DNA from: Macrococcus brunensis
Lineage (GTDB): Bacteria; Bacillota; Bacilli; Staphylococcales; Staphylococcaceae
Length of the DNA stretch: 64,000 bases
Direction of reading: 5' to 3'
NCBI RefSeq assembly: GCF_004359615.1
Contig: NZ_SCWA01000012.1
Span: 1-64,000 of the forward strand
Shown here: positions 47,567-54,980 of the stretch, one piece after another
Position numbering within the stretch: the stretch's first letter is position 1
Layout of the letters: every line of letters starts with the position of its first letter
Position numbers and translations under genes: made by a program
Notes under the pieces: model-generated
Databases searched by the model: none
Told to the model about the DNA's origin: nothing
The model's input: the letters and a program-made list of their open reading frames with translations, nothing else

Positions 47567-47678
47567 CCGATTCATCCCCCTTAGCATTCTCTGCCAGCTG
47601 TTCCGCTGACTTCTTGACTGAGTCATTAAATCCGGCCATGTAATCATCAGATGTGATTGTTGTATTAGATGTCTCCAT
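47559..47678 (-). CDS. 39-residue acidic phage peptide
   Basis: A short frame, METSNTTITSDDYMAGFNDS at the start, overlapping its neighbours on both sides (8 bp downstream, 14 bp upstream), with GGAGAGGTGG upstream of ATG 47678. The tight overlaps and ribosome site make a real gene likely. No function known. Confidence 0.6.
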   Translation of the reverse strand: METSNTTITSDDYMAGFNDSVKKSAEQLAENAKGDESDE

Positions 47679-47934
47679 CAGTCATCCACCTCTCCTTTGC
47701 TATCATTAATTTCATAAAGGCATCACTATACATTCTCTCGTTGAGCTTATAGGCAACTATGTCCCATGTATCTGCTTCAATGATCTGGTTATCCATCGTT
47801 TCTGATATTACCAGCTGTTTGATTGTGCCTTTATCACTCAGCTTATAAGTACACTGCACATAACGTCTGTAGCGCTGCAGTATCTGGCTGGCATATCGGC
47901 TTAATCCATATTGTTTAAATGCATCCTGCTTCAT
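47665..47934 (-). CDS. Hypothetical phage protein
   Basis: A 89-residue basic protein with an Arg/Tyr-rich N-terminus (RYASQILQRYRRYVQCTYKL). Overlaps the 39-residue gene by 14 bp. Not recognised. Confidence 0.62.
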   Translation of the reverse strand: MKQDAFKQYGLSRYASQILQRYRRYVQCTYKLSDKGTIKQLVISETMDNQIIEADTWDIVAYKLNERMYSDAFMKLMIAKERWMTDGDI

Positions 47935-47941
47935 ACGTCCA

Positions 47942-48040
47942 CTACTTTCCGAGTAATTCTTTTATTTTGTCGAGACAGTCTTTCTCTGTCCTTTTATCGT
48001 TTGAATGATGCATGTTAAACTTGATGCCTCCAATATTCAT
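47942..48040 (-). CDS. Possible 32-residue phage peptide
   Basis: A frame MNIGGIKFNMHHSNDKRTEK and 12 more residues, ending 7 bp before the next gene. No clear ribosome site, so support is only position and open frame. Confidence 0.35.
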   Translation of the reverse strand: MNIGGIKFNMHHSNDKRTEKDCLDKIKELLGK

Positions 48041-48064
48041 GTTGATAAGTTGTTGATAATTAAT

Positions 48065-48087
48065 GACAGGAGCATGAAGCTCCTGTC
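48065..48087 (-). terminator. Hairpin after the 48090 gene
   Basis: Perfect 9-bp stem GACAGGAGC / GCTCCTGTC with a 5-base loop, 3 bp beyond the stop. The tail (ATTAATTATC) is poorly T-rich, so it may be an mRNA-stabilising or partial terminator structure. Confidence 0.5.
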
Positions 48088-48089
48088 TG

Positions 48090-48806
48090 TTAACTTAAGA
48101 TAGTGACGTTCTTACGGTCGATGTTCTCTCTGAGGTAATCTGCGATTGATTTTCTGGCCATGTTCTTCCATGCTCCGCCATCTGCTTCAAATAATGCTGC
48201 CTCAACGCCGTTACGTCCTTCACGTAAACGGAAGACAAACGCTGATTCCGGCTGAGCCACTTCAGTGAATGTTCTGAATGGTTTCAGATGGACCGGATTA
48301 GGCACCTGTTCACTGCCGACTGTGGCGATACCTTGTCTGACTTCAACGCTCTGTGTGATGCCGTTATCACTCTGGTTACGTACGTTTTCGCTGCGAATGT
48401 TACCGACGAGTCTTAATACGTTTGCTGTTTCTTCATTAGGCACGAATACTGACTGCATCTGTACGTTGAACTCTTCTAGCTCCAGATAGCTACCTAATGT
48501 CACTGCAGGCAGTTCCGCTTCCACCACTAAGAACTGATCACGGTCAGCGTTATCGTTCAGCTGTCCCATGACTTTCACTGTGCGGTGGTCATGGACAACA
48601 ACTGATAGTTTTACCTGCTCCTGGTCTGTATCAAAGTCGCTGTTGAGATAATCAACAAGTCCACTCAGTGTTGCAATCTTGAATGCAGTTGCTGTCGGTT
48701 CAGTTACTTCCTGTAGTCGTTCATCAACGATTAAAAATGTTCTGTCACCCACTCTGTATTGTCTATTGGTATGTTGTGCGATATACTGCATAGCTTCTTT
48801 AATCAT
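48090..48806 (-). CDS. Phage replication-region protein, DUF2303-like
   Basis: A 238-residue soluble protein. The C-terminal HLKPFRTFTEVAQPESAFVF, then FEADGGAWKN, resembles DUF2303/YfdQ-type phage proteins of unknown role, but I hold that loosely. It is the neighbour of the replication-terminator-like gene, a common pairing in Gram-positive phages. Confidence 0.6.
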   Translation of the reverse strand: MIKEAMQYIAQHTNRQYRVGDRTFLIVDERLQEVTEPTATAFKIATLSGLVDYLNSDFDTDQEQVKLSVVVHDHRTVKVMGQLNDNADRDQFLVVEAELPAVTLGSYLELEEFNVQMQSVFVPNEETANVLRLVGNIRSENVRNQSDNGITQSVEVRQGIATVGSEQVPNPVHLKPFRTFTEVAQPESAFVFRLREGRNGVEAALFEADGGAWKNMARKSIADYLRENIDRKNVTILS

Positions 48807-48821
48807 TTTTCATTCTCCTTT

Positions 48822-49220
48822 TTAGTTGAACATCGAGTTCTGTTTGATTGGTGTCACTTTTTTCTGGTCCACTGGCTTGCCGTCATCTTCTCTCACTGTG
48901 CCTTTGTCATCAAAATAGGTCTGGTCCTTAATACCTGATTTAAGTTCTTTTGCCACTGCCACCCCTTTCTCATCTAATCCAGTCATCATCTTGATTGGTA
49001 CCGGCTTACGTGACTGAAGTGATGTCTTAGCCTGGACATCCAGGAAGAGAATTTCACGACTTTCGTCAGATGCAATTGATATCTCAAGTGTGACCTTCCG
49101 TTTCTTTTCGGGATCTGTGTTAAGGTCGTGAATGTTTTCCAGTACTTTTGCGAATGCATCATCAAAGCGTTCCTGAACTGCACCGTCTGCGAGTGTTGAT
49201 AAATTGTTTTTAGTATTCAT
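48822..49220 (-). CDS. Phage protein of the 'replication terminator' type
   Basis: A 132-residue protein. NLSTLADGAVQERFDDAFAKVLENI and DPEKKRKVTLEISI are shared with phage proteins often labelled replication terminator protein; the label is historical and the activity unproven. Located between hypothetical genes in the replication module. Confidence 0.65.
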   Translation of the reverse strand: MNTKNNLSTLADGAVQERFDDAFAKVLENIHDLNTDPEKKRKVTLEISIASDESREILFLDVQAKTSLQSRKPVPIKMMTGLDEKGVAVAKELKSGIKDQTYFDDKGTVREDDGKPVDQKKVTPIKQNSMFN

Positions 49221-49235
49221 CCTTTTATCCTCCTG

Positions 49236-49505
49236 TTATTTAGCATAATCACGCATCACTTCGAATAGGTCCGGTTGTCTGCGGCTTCTTGTATCTTTAC
49301 TTTTAGTTTTCAGCTGCTCTTTATAATAAAGATTGTTACGTTGCATATAATTAACTAACTCACTATCTCTCATGTATTCCATCTGAGGGTGTTTATCGCT
49401 ACAACCGACGAACTGCACACCGCTTCGCATCATGATTGTATTAGCTGCGACTGTACCGTCCTGCTCGTATAACCATTTGTTATGGTCACTGTCAGTTCTG
49501 TTCAT
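49236..49505 (-). CDS. Hypothetical phage protein
   Basis: A 89-residue basic protein (SGVQFVGCSDKHPQMEYM in the middle, Lys/Arg-rich end). Overlaps the next gene upstream by 4 bp. Not recognised. Confidence 0.6.
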   Translation of the reverse strand: MNRTDSDHNKWLYEQDGTVAANTIMMRSGVQFVGCSDKHPQMEYMRDSELVNYMQRNNLYYKEQLKTKSKDTRSRRQPDLFEVMRDYAK

Positions 49506-49777
49506 CTATCTTCCTCCTCAATTTTGTAGCTGCCATTTAATTGACTGACTTGCACGTCCTTCAGTGTGTACAATTGGTCCCCATCATCGTCATAATCATC
49601 TGTCTCGATGACTTCTGCGTACTTTATAACCTTGCTTATAGCAAGGACTTGTTCTGCAACCTCCGGCATGTAGTTATCAAAGTAGTTCCGCTTCCACTCA
49701 TCGTATAAAACCTGTGCCTCTTCTAAGGTTTCGTACTCTCTGCAATTTCCTCCAAACAAATCTGATACGATATACAC
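49502..49777 (-). CDS. Hypothetical acidic phage protein
   Basis: A 91-residue acidic protein, ETLEEAQVLYDEWKRNYFDN and DDYDDDGDQLYTLKDVQV. The alternating strand-helix pattern suggests a small ferredoxin-like fold. Stop and start overlap the neighbours by 1-4 bp. Confidence 0.6.
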   Translation of the reverse strand: MYIVSDLFGGNCREYETLEEAQVLYDEWKRNYFDNYMPEVAEQVLAISKVIKYAEVIETDDYDDDGDQLYTLKDVQVSQLNGSYKIEEEDR

Positions 49778-50034
49778 TATATAAGCCCCCTATTTCTTTT
49801 TTCTATTCTCGGCCATTCATATTTATGAAAGACGTCCAGTGGCCATGACAGCCAATACTTCTCCTGGTCATACATGTCTATAAAGAAACTCTTCAAGACC
49901 TTTGTTTGATAAGTTACGCCTTCAGGATAAAGAGTTTGCCAGGTGATATTGATGTCATCTACATCGATAATCTTTAGTATTAAATCGTCATTACGAGCAC
50001 CGTATATCTGCCCCCGTTTAATTTCAAATTCCAT
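49777..50034 (-). CDS. Hypothetical phage protein
   Basis: A 85-residue protein with beta-rich N-terminus (KRGQIYGARNDDLILKIIDV) and aromatic-rich end. 13 bp after ssb. Not recognised. Confidence 0.6.
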   Translation of the reverse strand: MEFEIKRGQIYGARNDDLILKIIDVDDINITWQTLYPEGVTYQTKVLKSFFIDMYDQEKYWLSWPLDVFHKYEWPRIEKRNRGLI

Positions 50035-50047
50035 TTACATCCACCAA

Positions 50048-50557
50048 CTAGAACGGTAGATCATCATCACTGATGTCTATCGGTCCTTGTTGATTTGCAA
50101 ATGGATTGTTGCCTGATCCTGGTGCCAGGTTGCCATTGTGTTGTGGGTTCTGATTCTGACTAGGTGAAGCGGTCCGTCCACTAATATCGTCTCTGTATGC
50201 TTCTTCAAAATCTTCGCTCTTTCTTTCTTGGTTTGCTGCTTTAGGCTCAAGGAATTGCACTGAGTCACACACAACCTCTGTGACGTACACTTTGCGTCCT
50301 TCTTGATTATCATAACTACGTGACTGTAATCGTCCGTCTACGCCAGCGAGTGAACCTTTGCTCAGATAGTTATTAACGTTCTCTGCCTGCTTCCGGAAAA
50401 CAACACAGTTGATAAAATCTGCTTGTCTTTCACCATTCGCATTTGTAAAAGTTCGATTGACTGCCAGTGTGAATGTGGCAACTGCTACGCCAGATGGTGT
50501 CACTCTGTATTCAGGGTCCTTAGTTAAACGTCCGACAAGTACAACTCGATTAATCAT
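50048..50557 (-). CDS. ssb: Single-stranded DNA-binding protein
   Basis: A 169-residue SSB. The OB fold begins [18 protein letters not shown] and continues with [24 protein letters not shown] and [17 protein letters not shown]. An Asn/Gln-rich linker leads to the acidic tip DDDLPF used to recruit partner proteins. ATG at 50557 overlaps the initiator stop by 4 bp. It protects phage ssDNA during replication. Confidence 0.96.
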   Translation of the reverse strand: MINRVVLVGRLTKDPEYRVTPSGVAVATFTLAVNRTFTNANGERQADFINCVVFRKQAENVNNYLSKGSLAGVDGRLQSRSYDNQEGRKVYVTEVVCDSVQFLEPKAANQERKSEDFEEAYRDDISGRTASPSQNQNPQHNGNLAPGSGNNPFANQQGPIDISDDDLPF

Positions 50558-51474
50558 TCCTGTACCCCCATAAATGACCACATGTCTTCTGATTGATTCC
50601 GGAATGCGTCCATCTGTAATAACTGTTCTGGCGTGTATTCTTTAACCGACTCAACTTTCACTGTGGTTGTATCATGTCGTTCTTCGTATCGTTTTGCCTG
50701 TTCAACTGTCGTTATACGTTTTTTACGCCAATCATTAAGCAGATGGTCGATGAAAGTGTAATTGTAATTATTCTTGAGTGATGATCTGTATATCGCATAA
50801 AGAATCAGGTCTTTTCCGTATGCCTCAAAATCTTGTTTAAGTTTCTGATTTACATTTGGTGGTGGGTTCATCTGAATATTTTCTTGATATGAGTTGTATA
50901 CTTCTTTAAATTCATTGTCAGTGGTCGTCGTTACACTATCTATCTTATTCTCACTATTAATATCACTACGACTACTGTTACTTATAAGATTGTTATTCTT
51001 ATTATTGTTATTTGTAATACTGTTATTTGTAATACTGTTATTCTTAGTCCCTACGTTTTGTCCCGTTACGATTTGTTCCGACACGTTTTGTTCCGGTACG
51101 ATTTGTAACGGTACGTTTTGACCCGATAAGGTTTCATTATCATCAAGGGTTACCGTATCGTTTTGACCCGATAACCCTTGATGATTGATGTGGTATATAT
51201 TGTTACTGAAACCACTATCTCTTCTATTACGCTTAATAGTCAGATAACCAGCATCTTCAAGCTGTTTACGATACTTCTTGTATCTTTTTTCGCTTACTTT
51301 TAGTTCATGGCATATAAGGTCAACACCAGGGAATGCAACGCCATTTGAACCAGCATAAGAAGACAAATAGCTATATAATGCTTTTGCTTCAATGTCTAGG
51401 TTCTGGTCTTTCATCACATTCTTGAATACTAGGCCGTAACCACTAACGGAACTTTTTAATATGTCCTCAGTCAT
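50554..51474 (-). CDS. Replication initiator, HTH plus DnaD-like domain
   Basis: A 306-residue initiator. N-terminal winged helix ([20 protein letters not shown], then [14 protein letters not shown]), a variable middle of QNV/QIV and Asn/Ser repeats, and a C-terminal DnaD/DnaB_2-type helical part ([20 protein letters not shown], then [13 protein letters not shown]). It would bind the internal origin and load the host helicase. The repeat-coded middle is where the iterons lie, so coding and origin overlap. SSB follows with 4-bp overlap. Confidence 0.87.
   Translation of the reverse strand: MTEDILKSSVSGYGLVFKNVMKDQNLDIEAKALYSYLSSYAGSNGVAFPGVDLICHELKVSEKRYKKYRKQLEDAGYLTIKRNRRDSGFSNNIYHINHQGLSGQNDTVTLDDNETLSGQNVPLQIVPEQNVSEQIVTGQNVGTKNNSITNNSITNNNNKNNNLISNSSRSDINSENKIDSVTTTTDNEFKEVYNSYQENIQMNPPPNVNQKLKQDFEAYGKDLILYAIYRSSLKNNYNYTFIDHLLNDWRKKRITTVEQAKRYEERHDTTTVKVESVKEYTPEQLLQMDAFRNQSEDMWSFMGVQE
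51002..51183. other. Iteron-type replication origin within the initiator gene
   Basis: Five contiguous 15-bp repeats (51052-51126, consensus TACGTTTTGTCCCGT) and a sixth at 51157-51171. The sixth lies inside a perfect 12-bp inverted repeat, CATCAAGGGTTA (51141-51152) and TAACCCTTGATG (51172-51183). An A/T-only-like region (51000-51045, with a repeated TGTTATTTGTAATAC) adjoins and could unwind. The layout matches phage origins embedded in the initiator gene. Confidence 0.85.
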
Positions 51475-51754
51475 TATTCATTTCCTCCAAATTATTGTTT
51501 AATATAAATGCTTCTACATCTCTCAGCGCGTCCCTGAGATAGCTGTAATGCTCTTCTGATACTTGTTTGACCTTTCCTACACCATCCATACCGAATCGGG
51601 CTGTTGAGACCACCCATGCACTCTGAGTAAGCACTAACATAAACTTATAGTCGCCCTTAGTGAGAACCCATTCCTGCAGCAATGACTTTGACGGGCATTC
51701 CTTGAAGTCAAACTGATTAATCAGATCAATGTCTCCATGCATCGTAACCATCAC
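51467..51754 (-). CDS. Hypothetical phage protein
   Basis: A 95-residue protein; EWVLTKGDYKFMLVLTQSAW and SEEHYSYLRDALRDVEAFI give a strand-helix pattern. Overlaps the antirepressor by 4 bp and the initiator by 8 bp. Not recognised. Confidence 0.65.
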   Translation of the reverse strand: MMVTMHGDIDLINQFDFKECPSKSLLQEWVLTKGDYKFMLVLTQSAWVVSTARFGMDGVGKVKQVSEEHYSYLRDALRDVEAFILNNNLEEMNND

Positions 51755-52467
51755 ATCACCGCTTCCTGATTCCTAGTGATAGCTTTTTTAACGTCCTCTA
51801 TGATGTCCGTACCTGGTTGCCATTTTTCTAAATAGCTGACCGCTTCGTCATACTTTTTGAGCGGAAGGCTTTGATAGTTGGGTATTTCAAAATATCTTTT
51901 AAAGTTGCTCCATACAGTCGCGAACAACTTTTTGTTAACAATCTCCCAATCTTCTTTGTGATCGTTAAAATACTTCTTGCGTGTTTCCCTCACTGTCTGA
52001 CCCACCAGTGACTTAATATGCTTACTTTCACCCGGTCTGATTAATAAGTCATTCTCAATCGCTGTGATCCGCTCATCCAGTTCTGTGTGCCCTTTAGCAA
52101 CAAGTTGAATCTGTTGTGATGTTGAAAGTGGTTTTGGGATATACTGACCGGTTTGACGGATTTCTTTTAGCACTGCCTTAACCCGCTTCTTAAATTGCTT
52201 GGCAATCGGCTTGCGCGACTGCATGAGTACCTCATACATGCCGTCTTCTGTTAAAAACCATTGTTCTTGCTGGCCCTTTAATGCGTAAGGATTGTTTACG
52301 CATTGCTTCTCGTCCTCATCCACACTATTAATCATCATTCGTGGATTGCTATGCTCTATCCAGTCAGCGACGTCTTTGGCTAAAAATAATGGCTCATCAA
52401 ACGTTCCGTAAATTTGAAACTGGTTGTTTAAAATATTTTGATTGCTAATTACTTGAATTTGATTCAT
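51751..52467 (-). CDS. Phage antirepressor (Bro-N + ORF6C-like)
   Basis: A 238-residue protein. N-terminal Bro-N domain: FDEPLFLAKDVADWIEHSNP, then WFLTEDGMYEVLMQSRKPIA and FKKRVKAVLKEIRQTGQYI. The C-terminal half (HIKSLVGQTVRETRKKYF, WSNFKRYFEIPNYQSLP) matches ORF6C. Such proteins bind the CI-type repressor or DNA to favour the lytic cycle. It leads into the replication genes. An extended -10 promoter and terminator on the opposite strand lie just upstream. Confidence 0.88.
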   Translation of the reverse strand: MNQIQVISNQNILNNQFQIYGTFDEPLFLAKDVADWIEHSNPRMMINSVDEDEKQCVNNPYALKGQQEQWFLTEDGMYEVLMQSRKPIAKQFKKRVKAVLKEIRQTGQYIPKPLSTSQQIQLVAKGHTELDERITAIENDLLIRPGESKHIKSLVGQTVRETRKKYFNDHKEDWEIVNKKLFATVWSNFKRYFEIPNYQSLPLKKYDEAVSYLEKWQPGTDIIEDVKKAITRNQEAVM

Positions 52468-52482
52468 GTTATAACCTCCATG

Positions 52483-52491
52483 TGTTATAAT
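52483..52491 (+). promoter_or_regulatory. Extended -10 promoter, plus strand
   Basis: TGTTATAAT is a perfect extended -10 (TGn-TATAAT) on the plus strand, opposite the 5' leader of the antirepressor gene. The -35 match at 52463 is poor, as usual for extended -10 sites. Transcription would start near 52498. Confidence 0.55.
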
Positions 52492-52497
52492 TACGTT

Positions 52498-52552
52498 GTT
52501 AATTTAATTAATTGCTTGTTAGACACCTGGTTGCTCTCCAGGTGTCTTTTTT
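52498..52552 (+). ncRNA. Possible 55-base antisense or leader RNA ending in a terminator
   Basis: From the extended -10 site, a transcript would end at a perfect 10-bp stem AGACACCTGG / CCAGGTGTCT (52521-52547) and T-run (52547-52552). It is complementary to the 5' untranslated leader of the antirepressor, like phage antisense regulators of ant genes, or serves as an attenuated leader for the 52587 gene. Confidence 0.42.
52521..52552 (+). terminator. Plus-strand terminator upstream of 52587
   Basis: Perfect 10-bp stem, 7-base loop TTGCTCT, six T. Strong intrinsic terminator on the plus strand, with none of its T-run on the minus strand. Confidence 0.9.
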
Positions 52553-52586
52553 ATTGGTATAATCTCCTTAGTAAGGAGGTGACATA

Positions 52587-52781
52587 ATGGGAAATATTAA
52601 GTTTGATCCACAATTATTTGCAAATGCATATTTAAGTAATTGCGACTTAGACGATATTGAACATAGTTCAGAAGAAGATAGAATAGACTACGCATTTTCA
52701 ATCTATCTTGCAGCGTTTAATCACGCATTGGAATTTATTGAAAGTATTAAAAATGATGACGAGATAGATGACGAGTCTTAA
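52587..52781 (+). CDS. Small acidic phage protein, opposite strand
   Basis: A 64-residue acidic protein (DLDDIEHSSEEDRIDYAFSI in the middle). The ribosome site AAGGAGGTGA is excellent. It faces the early genes and its 3' end overlaps the 52747 gene by 35 bp tail to tail. A TATAAT at 52558 lies close to the start. Function unknown; acidic small proteins of this sort can be DNA mimics, but there is no direct support. Confidence 0.65.
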   Translation: MGNIKFDPQLFANAYLSNCDLDDIEHSSEEDRIDYAFSIYLAAFNHALEFIESIKNDDEIDDES

Positions 52782-52923
52782 GATATAAATCTATAGCTTC
52801 TCTAGTTATAGTTGTTTCTTCTTCATTTTTAGTTATCAATTCTGTTTGATTCCTAGCTCTCTTAATCTCCTCCGCCAAGATGATGATTAAGAGGGCTATT
52901 TTGATTGCCTGCAGTTTCTTCAT
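52747..52923 (-). CDS. Small membrane-anchored early phage protein
   Basis: A 58-residue protein with an N-terminal hydrophobic helix (KIALLIIILAEEI) and a charged tail. ATG 52923 follows GGGAGGTG. The end overlaps the plus-strand gene at 52587. Function unknown. Confidence 0.6.
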   Translation of the reverse strand: MKKLQAIKIALLIIILAEEIKRARNQTELITKNEEETTITREAIDLYLKTRHLSRHHF

Positions 52924-52938
52924 GCCTTTCACCTCCCC

Positions 52939-53151
52939 TCAATACTTTCTGTGACGAATTTCAATCCATCCACCTTCGTCATCTCTAAACTGAGTGAACA
53001 CGACATCAGCACCTTGCTCCTGCAAGTCCAAAAGATTAGCAATATATTCATCTCTTTCATGACTGCCGAACCAGTAAATCGTTGTCTCCGTCTGGTCGTA
53101 TGTCAGATGCTTCTTACGCTTGCTAAACCATTCAGTTATTTTACTGACCAT
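52939..53151 (-). CDS. Small early phage protein
   Basis: A 70-residue basic protein. ATG 53151 (MVSKITEWFSKRKKHL) fits the GGAGG 7 bases upstream; upstream starts do not. TIYWFGSHERDEYIANLLDL in the middle. It overlaps the preceding membrane protein gene by 16 bp. No family. Confidence 0.6.
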   Translation of the reverse strand: MVSKITEWFSKRKKHLTYDQTETTIYWFGSHERDEYIANLLDLQEQGADVVFTQFRDDEGGWIEIRHRKY

Positions 53152-53330
53152 CCCCATGCCTCCTTTGTCAGATGGCCGATAGCAGCAAATAAACATAGTG
53201 TTAAAATAAGAATCCATCCAGGACCGCTTGTCTGTTCAATAACTGATGAATAGGCAAGTGCAAGTACCGTTACTAAACTAATGGCTCCTGATGCAATTAA
53301 CACCACTAGAAACTGAGCTATGTTTTTCAT
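53136..53330 (-). CDS. Small two-TM early phage membrane protein
   Basis: A 64-residue protein with two hydrophobic helices (residues 5-28 and 38-53) and little else. Overlaps both neighbours, consistent with a tightly packed early operon. Function unknown. Confidence 0.62.
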   Translation of the reverse strand: MKNIAQFLVVLIASGAISLVTVLALAYSSVIEQTSGPGWILILTLCLFAAIGHLTKEAWGWSVK

Positions 53331-53530
53331 TTTGTTATCCTCCCTTTAGTTGTAAACCCAATCTTTTCATTCGCTGGGAAGAAGTCAGTTTTATAAACTT
53401 CTACTTCATCAGCATTGCGATCGTATGCTTCGTTTATCCTTGAAACATATTCATTCCACACGCTGCGAGGTAATCCATCGATGATCGACAGAAGGACCTT
53501 GAATCCAAGTTCTTTTAATTCTTTGTCCAT
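53327..53530 (-). CDS. Hypothetical early phage protein
   Basis: A 67-residue protein from ATG 53530 (MDKELKELGFKVLLSIIDGL), behind GGAGG with wide spacing. TGATG overlap with the DUF771-type gene. Not recognised. Confidence 0.62.
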   Translation of the reverse strand: MDKELKELGFKVLLSIIDGLPRSVWNEYVSRINEAYDRNADEVEVYKTDFFPANEKIGFTTKGRITK

Positions 53531-53865
53531 CAACTCGTCCTCCACATTTTTTTCTCACTCAGTACAAGTGTCTTGTTCTCGTTCCACCACTTCGTCATCT
53601 TCTTAGCATCAATCAGATATGGATCTCGATTGGCTACCGGATATTTCACAACGCCATGTTCTTCGAAAAACTCTTTATACGGTGGATGATTAAGGAAATC
53701 TTTTGCGAGATCCTTACTTTTGAAAGGAAATAAAGAATCTTTGCGAAACTCGTCTAATGTCCATTCATTGCTTGATGAAACCATGTGATTTTCACCAAGC
53801 ATCAAGGACATTTCCTTTCTAATAAACTCCTTCACATCATCAGATAGTTCGATTGTGACTTTCAT
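53530..53865 (-). CDS. DUF771-like early phage protein
   Basis: A 111-residue protein: IELSDDVKEFIRKEMSLMLG, NEWTLDEFRKDSLFPFKSKD and DAKKMTKWWNENK give the general pattern of DUF771 phage early proteins, small helix-turn-helix-like factors next to Cro. Role unknown. Confidence 0.65.
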   Translation of the reverse strand: MKVTIELSDDVKEFIRKEMSLMLGENHMVSSSNEWTLDEFRKDSLFPFKSKDLAKDFLNHPPYKEFFEEHGVVKYPVANRDPYLIDAKKMTKWWNENKTLVLSEKKMWRTS

Positions 53866-54117
53866 TTAACCTCCCCTCCCTTTTAGTTCGGTTTTCTGTA
53901 CAAGTGGTGTAAAAAAATAAGGGCCTATTTCTTCAGCAGCAATAAAAAGAACTTTAGATATTCTTCTCATATCAGTTTGAGTGAAAGCGACCTTATTATT
54001 TAACTTTAAACTCAATGAGGTCCTACCTATAGAAGCAGATTTAGCAAGGTTATCCTGACTAAAACCACACTCTTTCATTCGAGATCGAAGTTTTTCGTAA
54101 TCAAATACTTCTTCCAT
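53866..54117 (-). CDS. Cro-like repressor (DUF739-type HTH)
   Basis: A 83-residue HTH protein. MKECGFSQDNLAKSASIGRT then SLSLKLNNKVAFTQTDMRRI gives the helix-turn-helix of DUF739/Cro-type phage regulators. ATG 54117 rather than the upstream ATG, since AAAGGAA fits. It is divergent from cI, with repeated operator-like sites between and one inside its own 3' end. It should favour lytic growth. Confidence 0.88.
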   Translation of the reverse strand: MEEVFDYEKLRSRMKECGFSQDNLAKSASIGRTSLSLKLNNKVAFTQTDMRRISKVLFIAAEEIGPYFFTPLVQKTELKGRGG

Positions 54118-54206
54118 CGATTCATTCCTTTCTGTTCGGTTTTCTGTACAAAATAAATTTACCATACTGTTTTTGTCATGTCTATAAAAATGTTCAGTTT
54201 TCTGTA
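53886..54206. promoter_or_regulatory. Three CI/Cro operator-like repeats
   Basis: GTTC(A/G)GTTTTCTGTA occurs three times: 53886-53900 inside the 3' end of cro, 54134-54148 and 54192-54206 in the cI-cro intergenic region. All are in the same orientation. Two-plus-one spacing resembles an operator set with a distal site for looping. Confidence 0.7.
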
Positions 54207-54267
54207 TTTTAATGTTGTGTTACTTAACAAATGATGGTAACATATCAGCGTGGAGGTGTTCAGAATT

Positions 54268-54942
54268 ATGAACAATTTTCAAATGAGACTACAGCAAATT
54301 CTAAAAGAGAAAAAAATTTCTCAAGCTGAGTTATCAAGAAGAAGTGGAATTGCAAGAAATTCTATAAGCGATTATTTAAAAGGTAAATACGAGGCCAAGC
54401 AGGATAAAGTGTATTTAATTGCAAAGGCTTTGAACGTAAGTGAAGGGTGGCTTATGGGATTTGATGTATCTCCAGAACGTTCTAATTCACTCGTTTACGA
54501 AACATCTCCTGAACGATTAATTTTTCCTGAAAAAGATGAACAAGTTATTAATGCTATAAAAATACCAGTACTATCTAAAATATCAGCCGGACTGCCTATC
54601 TATAGTGAACAAAATATAATTGAACATGCTTTTATGCCTGCTTATCTCGAGAAGCCAGGGAAAGAATATTTTTATCTAAAAGTATCAGGAGACAGTATGG
54701 ACAAAGAATTTAAAGAAGGCGATCTGGTTTTGATTGAAAAAGATTGTCCTATCGAATCTGGTCAAATAGGTGTCGTAATCATTAATGGATATAATGCAAC
54801 AGTTAAAAGAGTTAGATACCAAGATGATAAAATTTTACTCTTGCCAGAATCGAATAATCCAGAACATTTACCTCAAACGTATACGATGGACGACACTGTT
54901 CGTTGTGTTGGAAAAGTTGTTTCTGTGCAAAAATTTTATTAA
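54268..54942 (+). CDS. CI-type repressor with S24 self-cleavage domain
   Basis: A 224-residue repressor. N-terminal HTH (QAELSRRSGIARNSISDYLKG). The C-terminal S24/LexA-type domain shows a cleavage site Ala-Gly in SKISAGLPIYS, catalytic Ser in VSGDSMDKEF and catalytic Lys in ATVKRVR. RecA-stimulated self-cleavage would trigger induction. ATG 54268 has GGAGG 11 bases upstream; the GTG at 54250 is an alternative. It maintains lysogeny. Confidence 0.94.
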   Translation: MNNFQMRLQQILKEKKISQAELSRRSGIARNSISDYLKGKYEAKQDKVYLIAKALNVSEGWLMGFDVSPERSNSLVYETSPERLIFPEKDEQVINAIKIPVLSKISAGLPIYSEQNIIEHAFMPAYLEKPGKEYFYLKVSGDSMDKEFKEGDLVLIEKDCPIESGQIGVVIINGYNATVKRVRYQDDKILLLPESNNPEHLPQTYTMDDTVRCVGKVVSVQKFY

Positions 54943-54980
54943 TAAATATAATCAGCAAACGCTGGGGATGGAGTTTAAAA

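Noticed and set aside
51052-51171. 15-bp repeats as a CRISPR or simple coding repeat
   Set aside because: Repeats abut without spacers, adjoin an A/T-rich stretch and sit in a replication initiator gene, which fits an iteron origin better.
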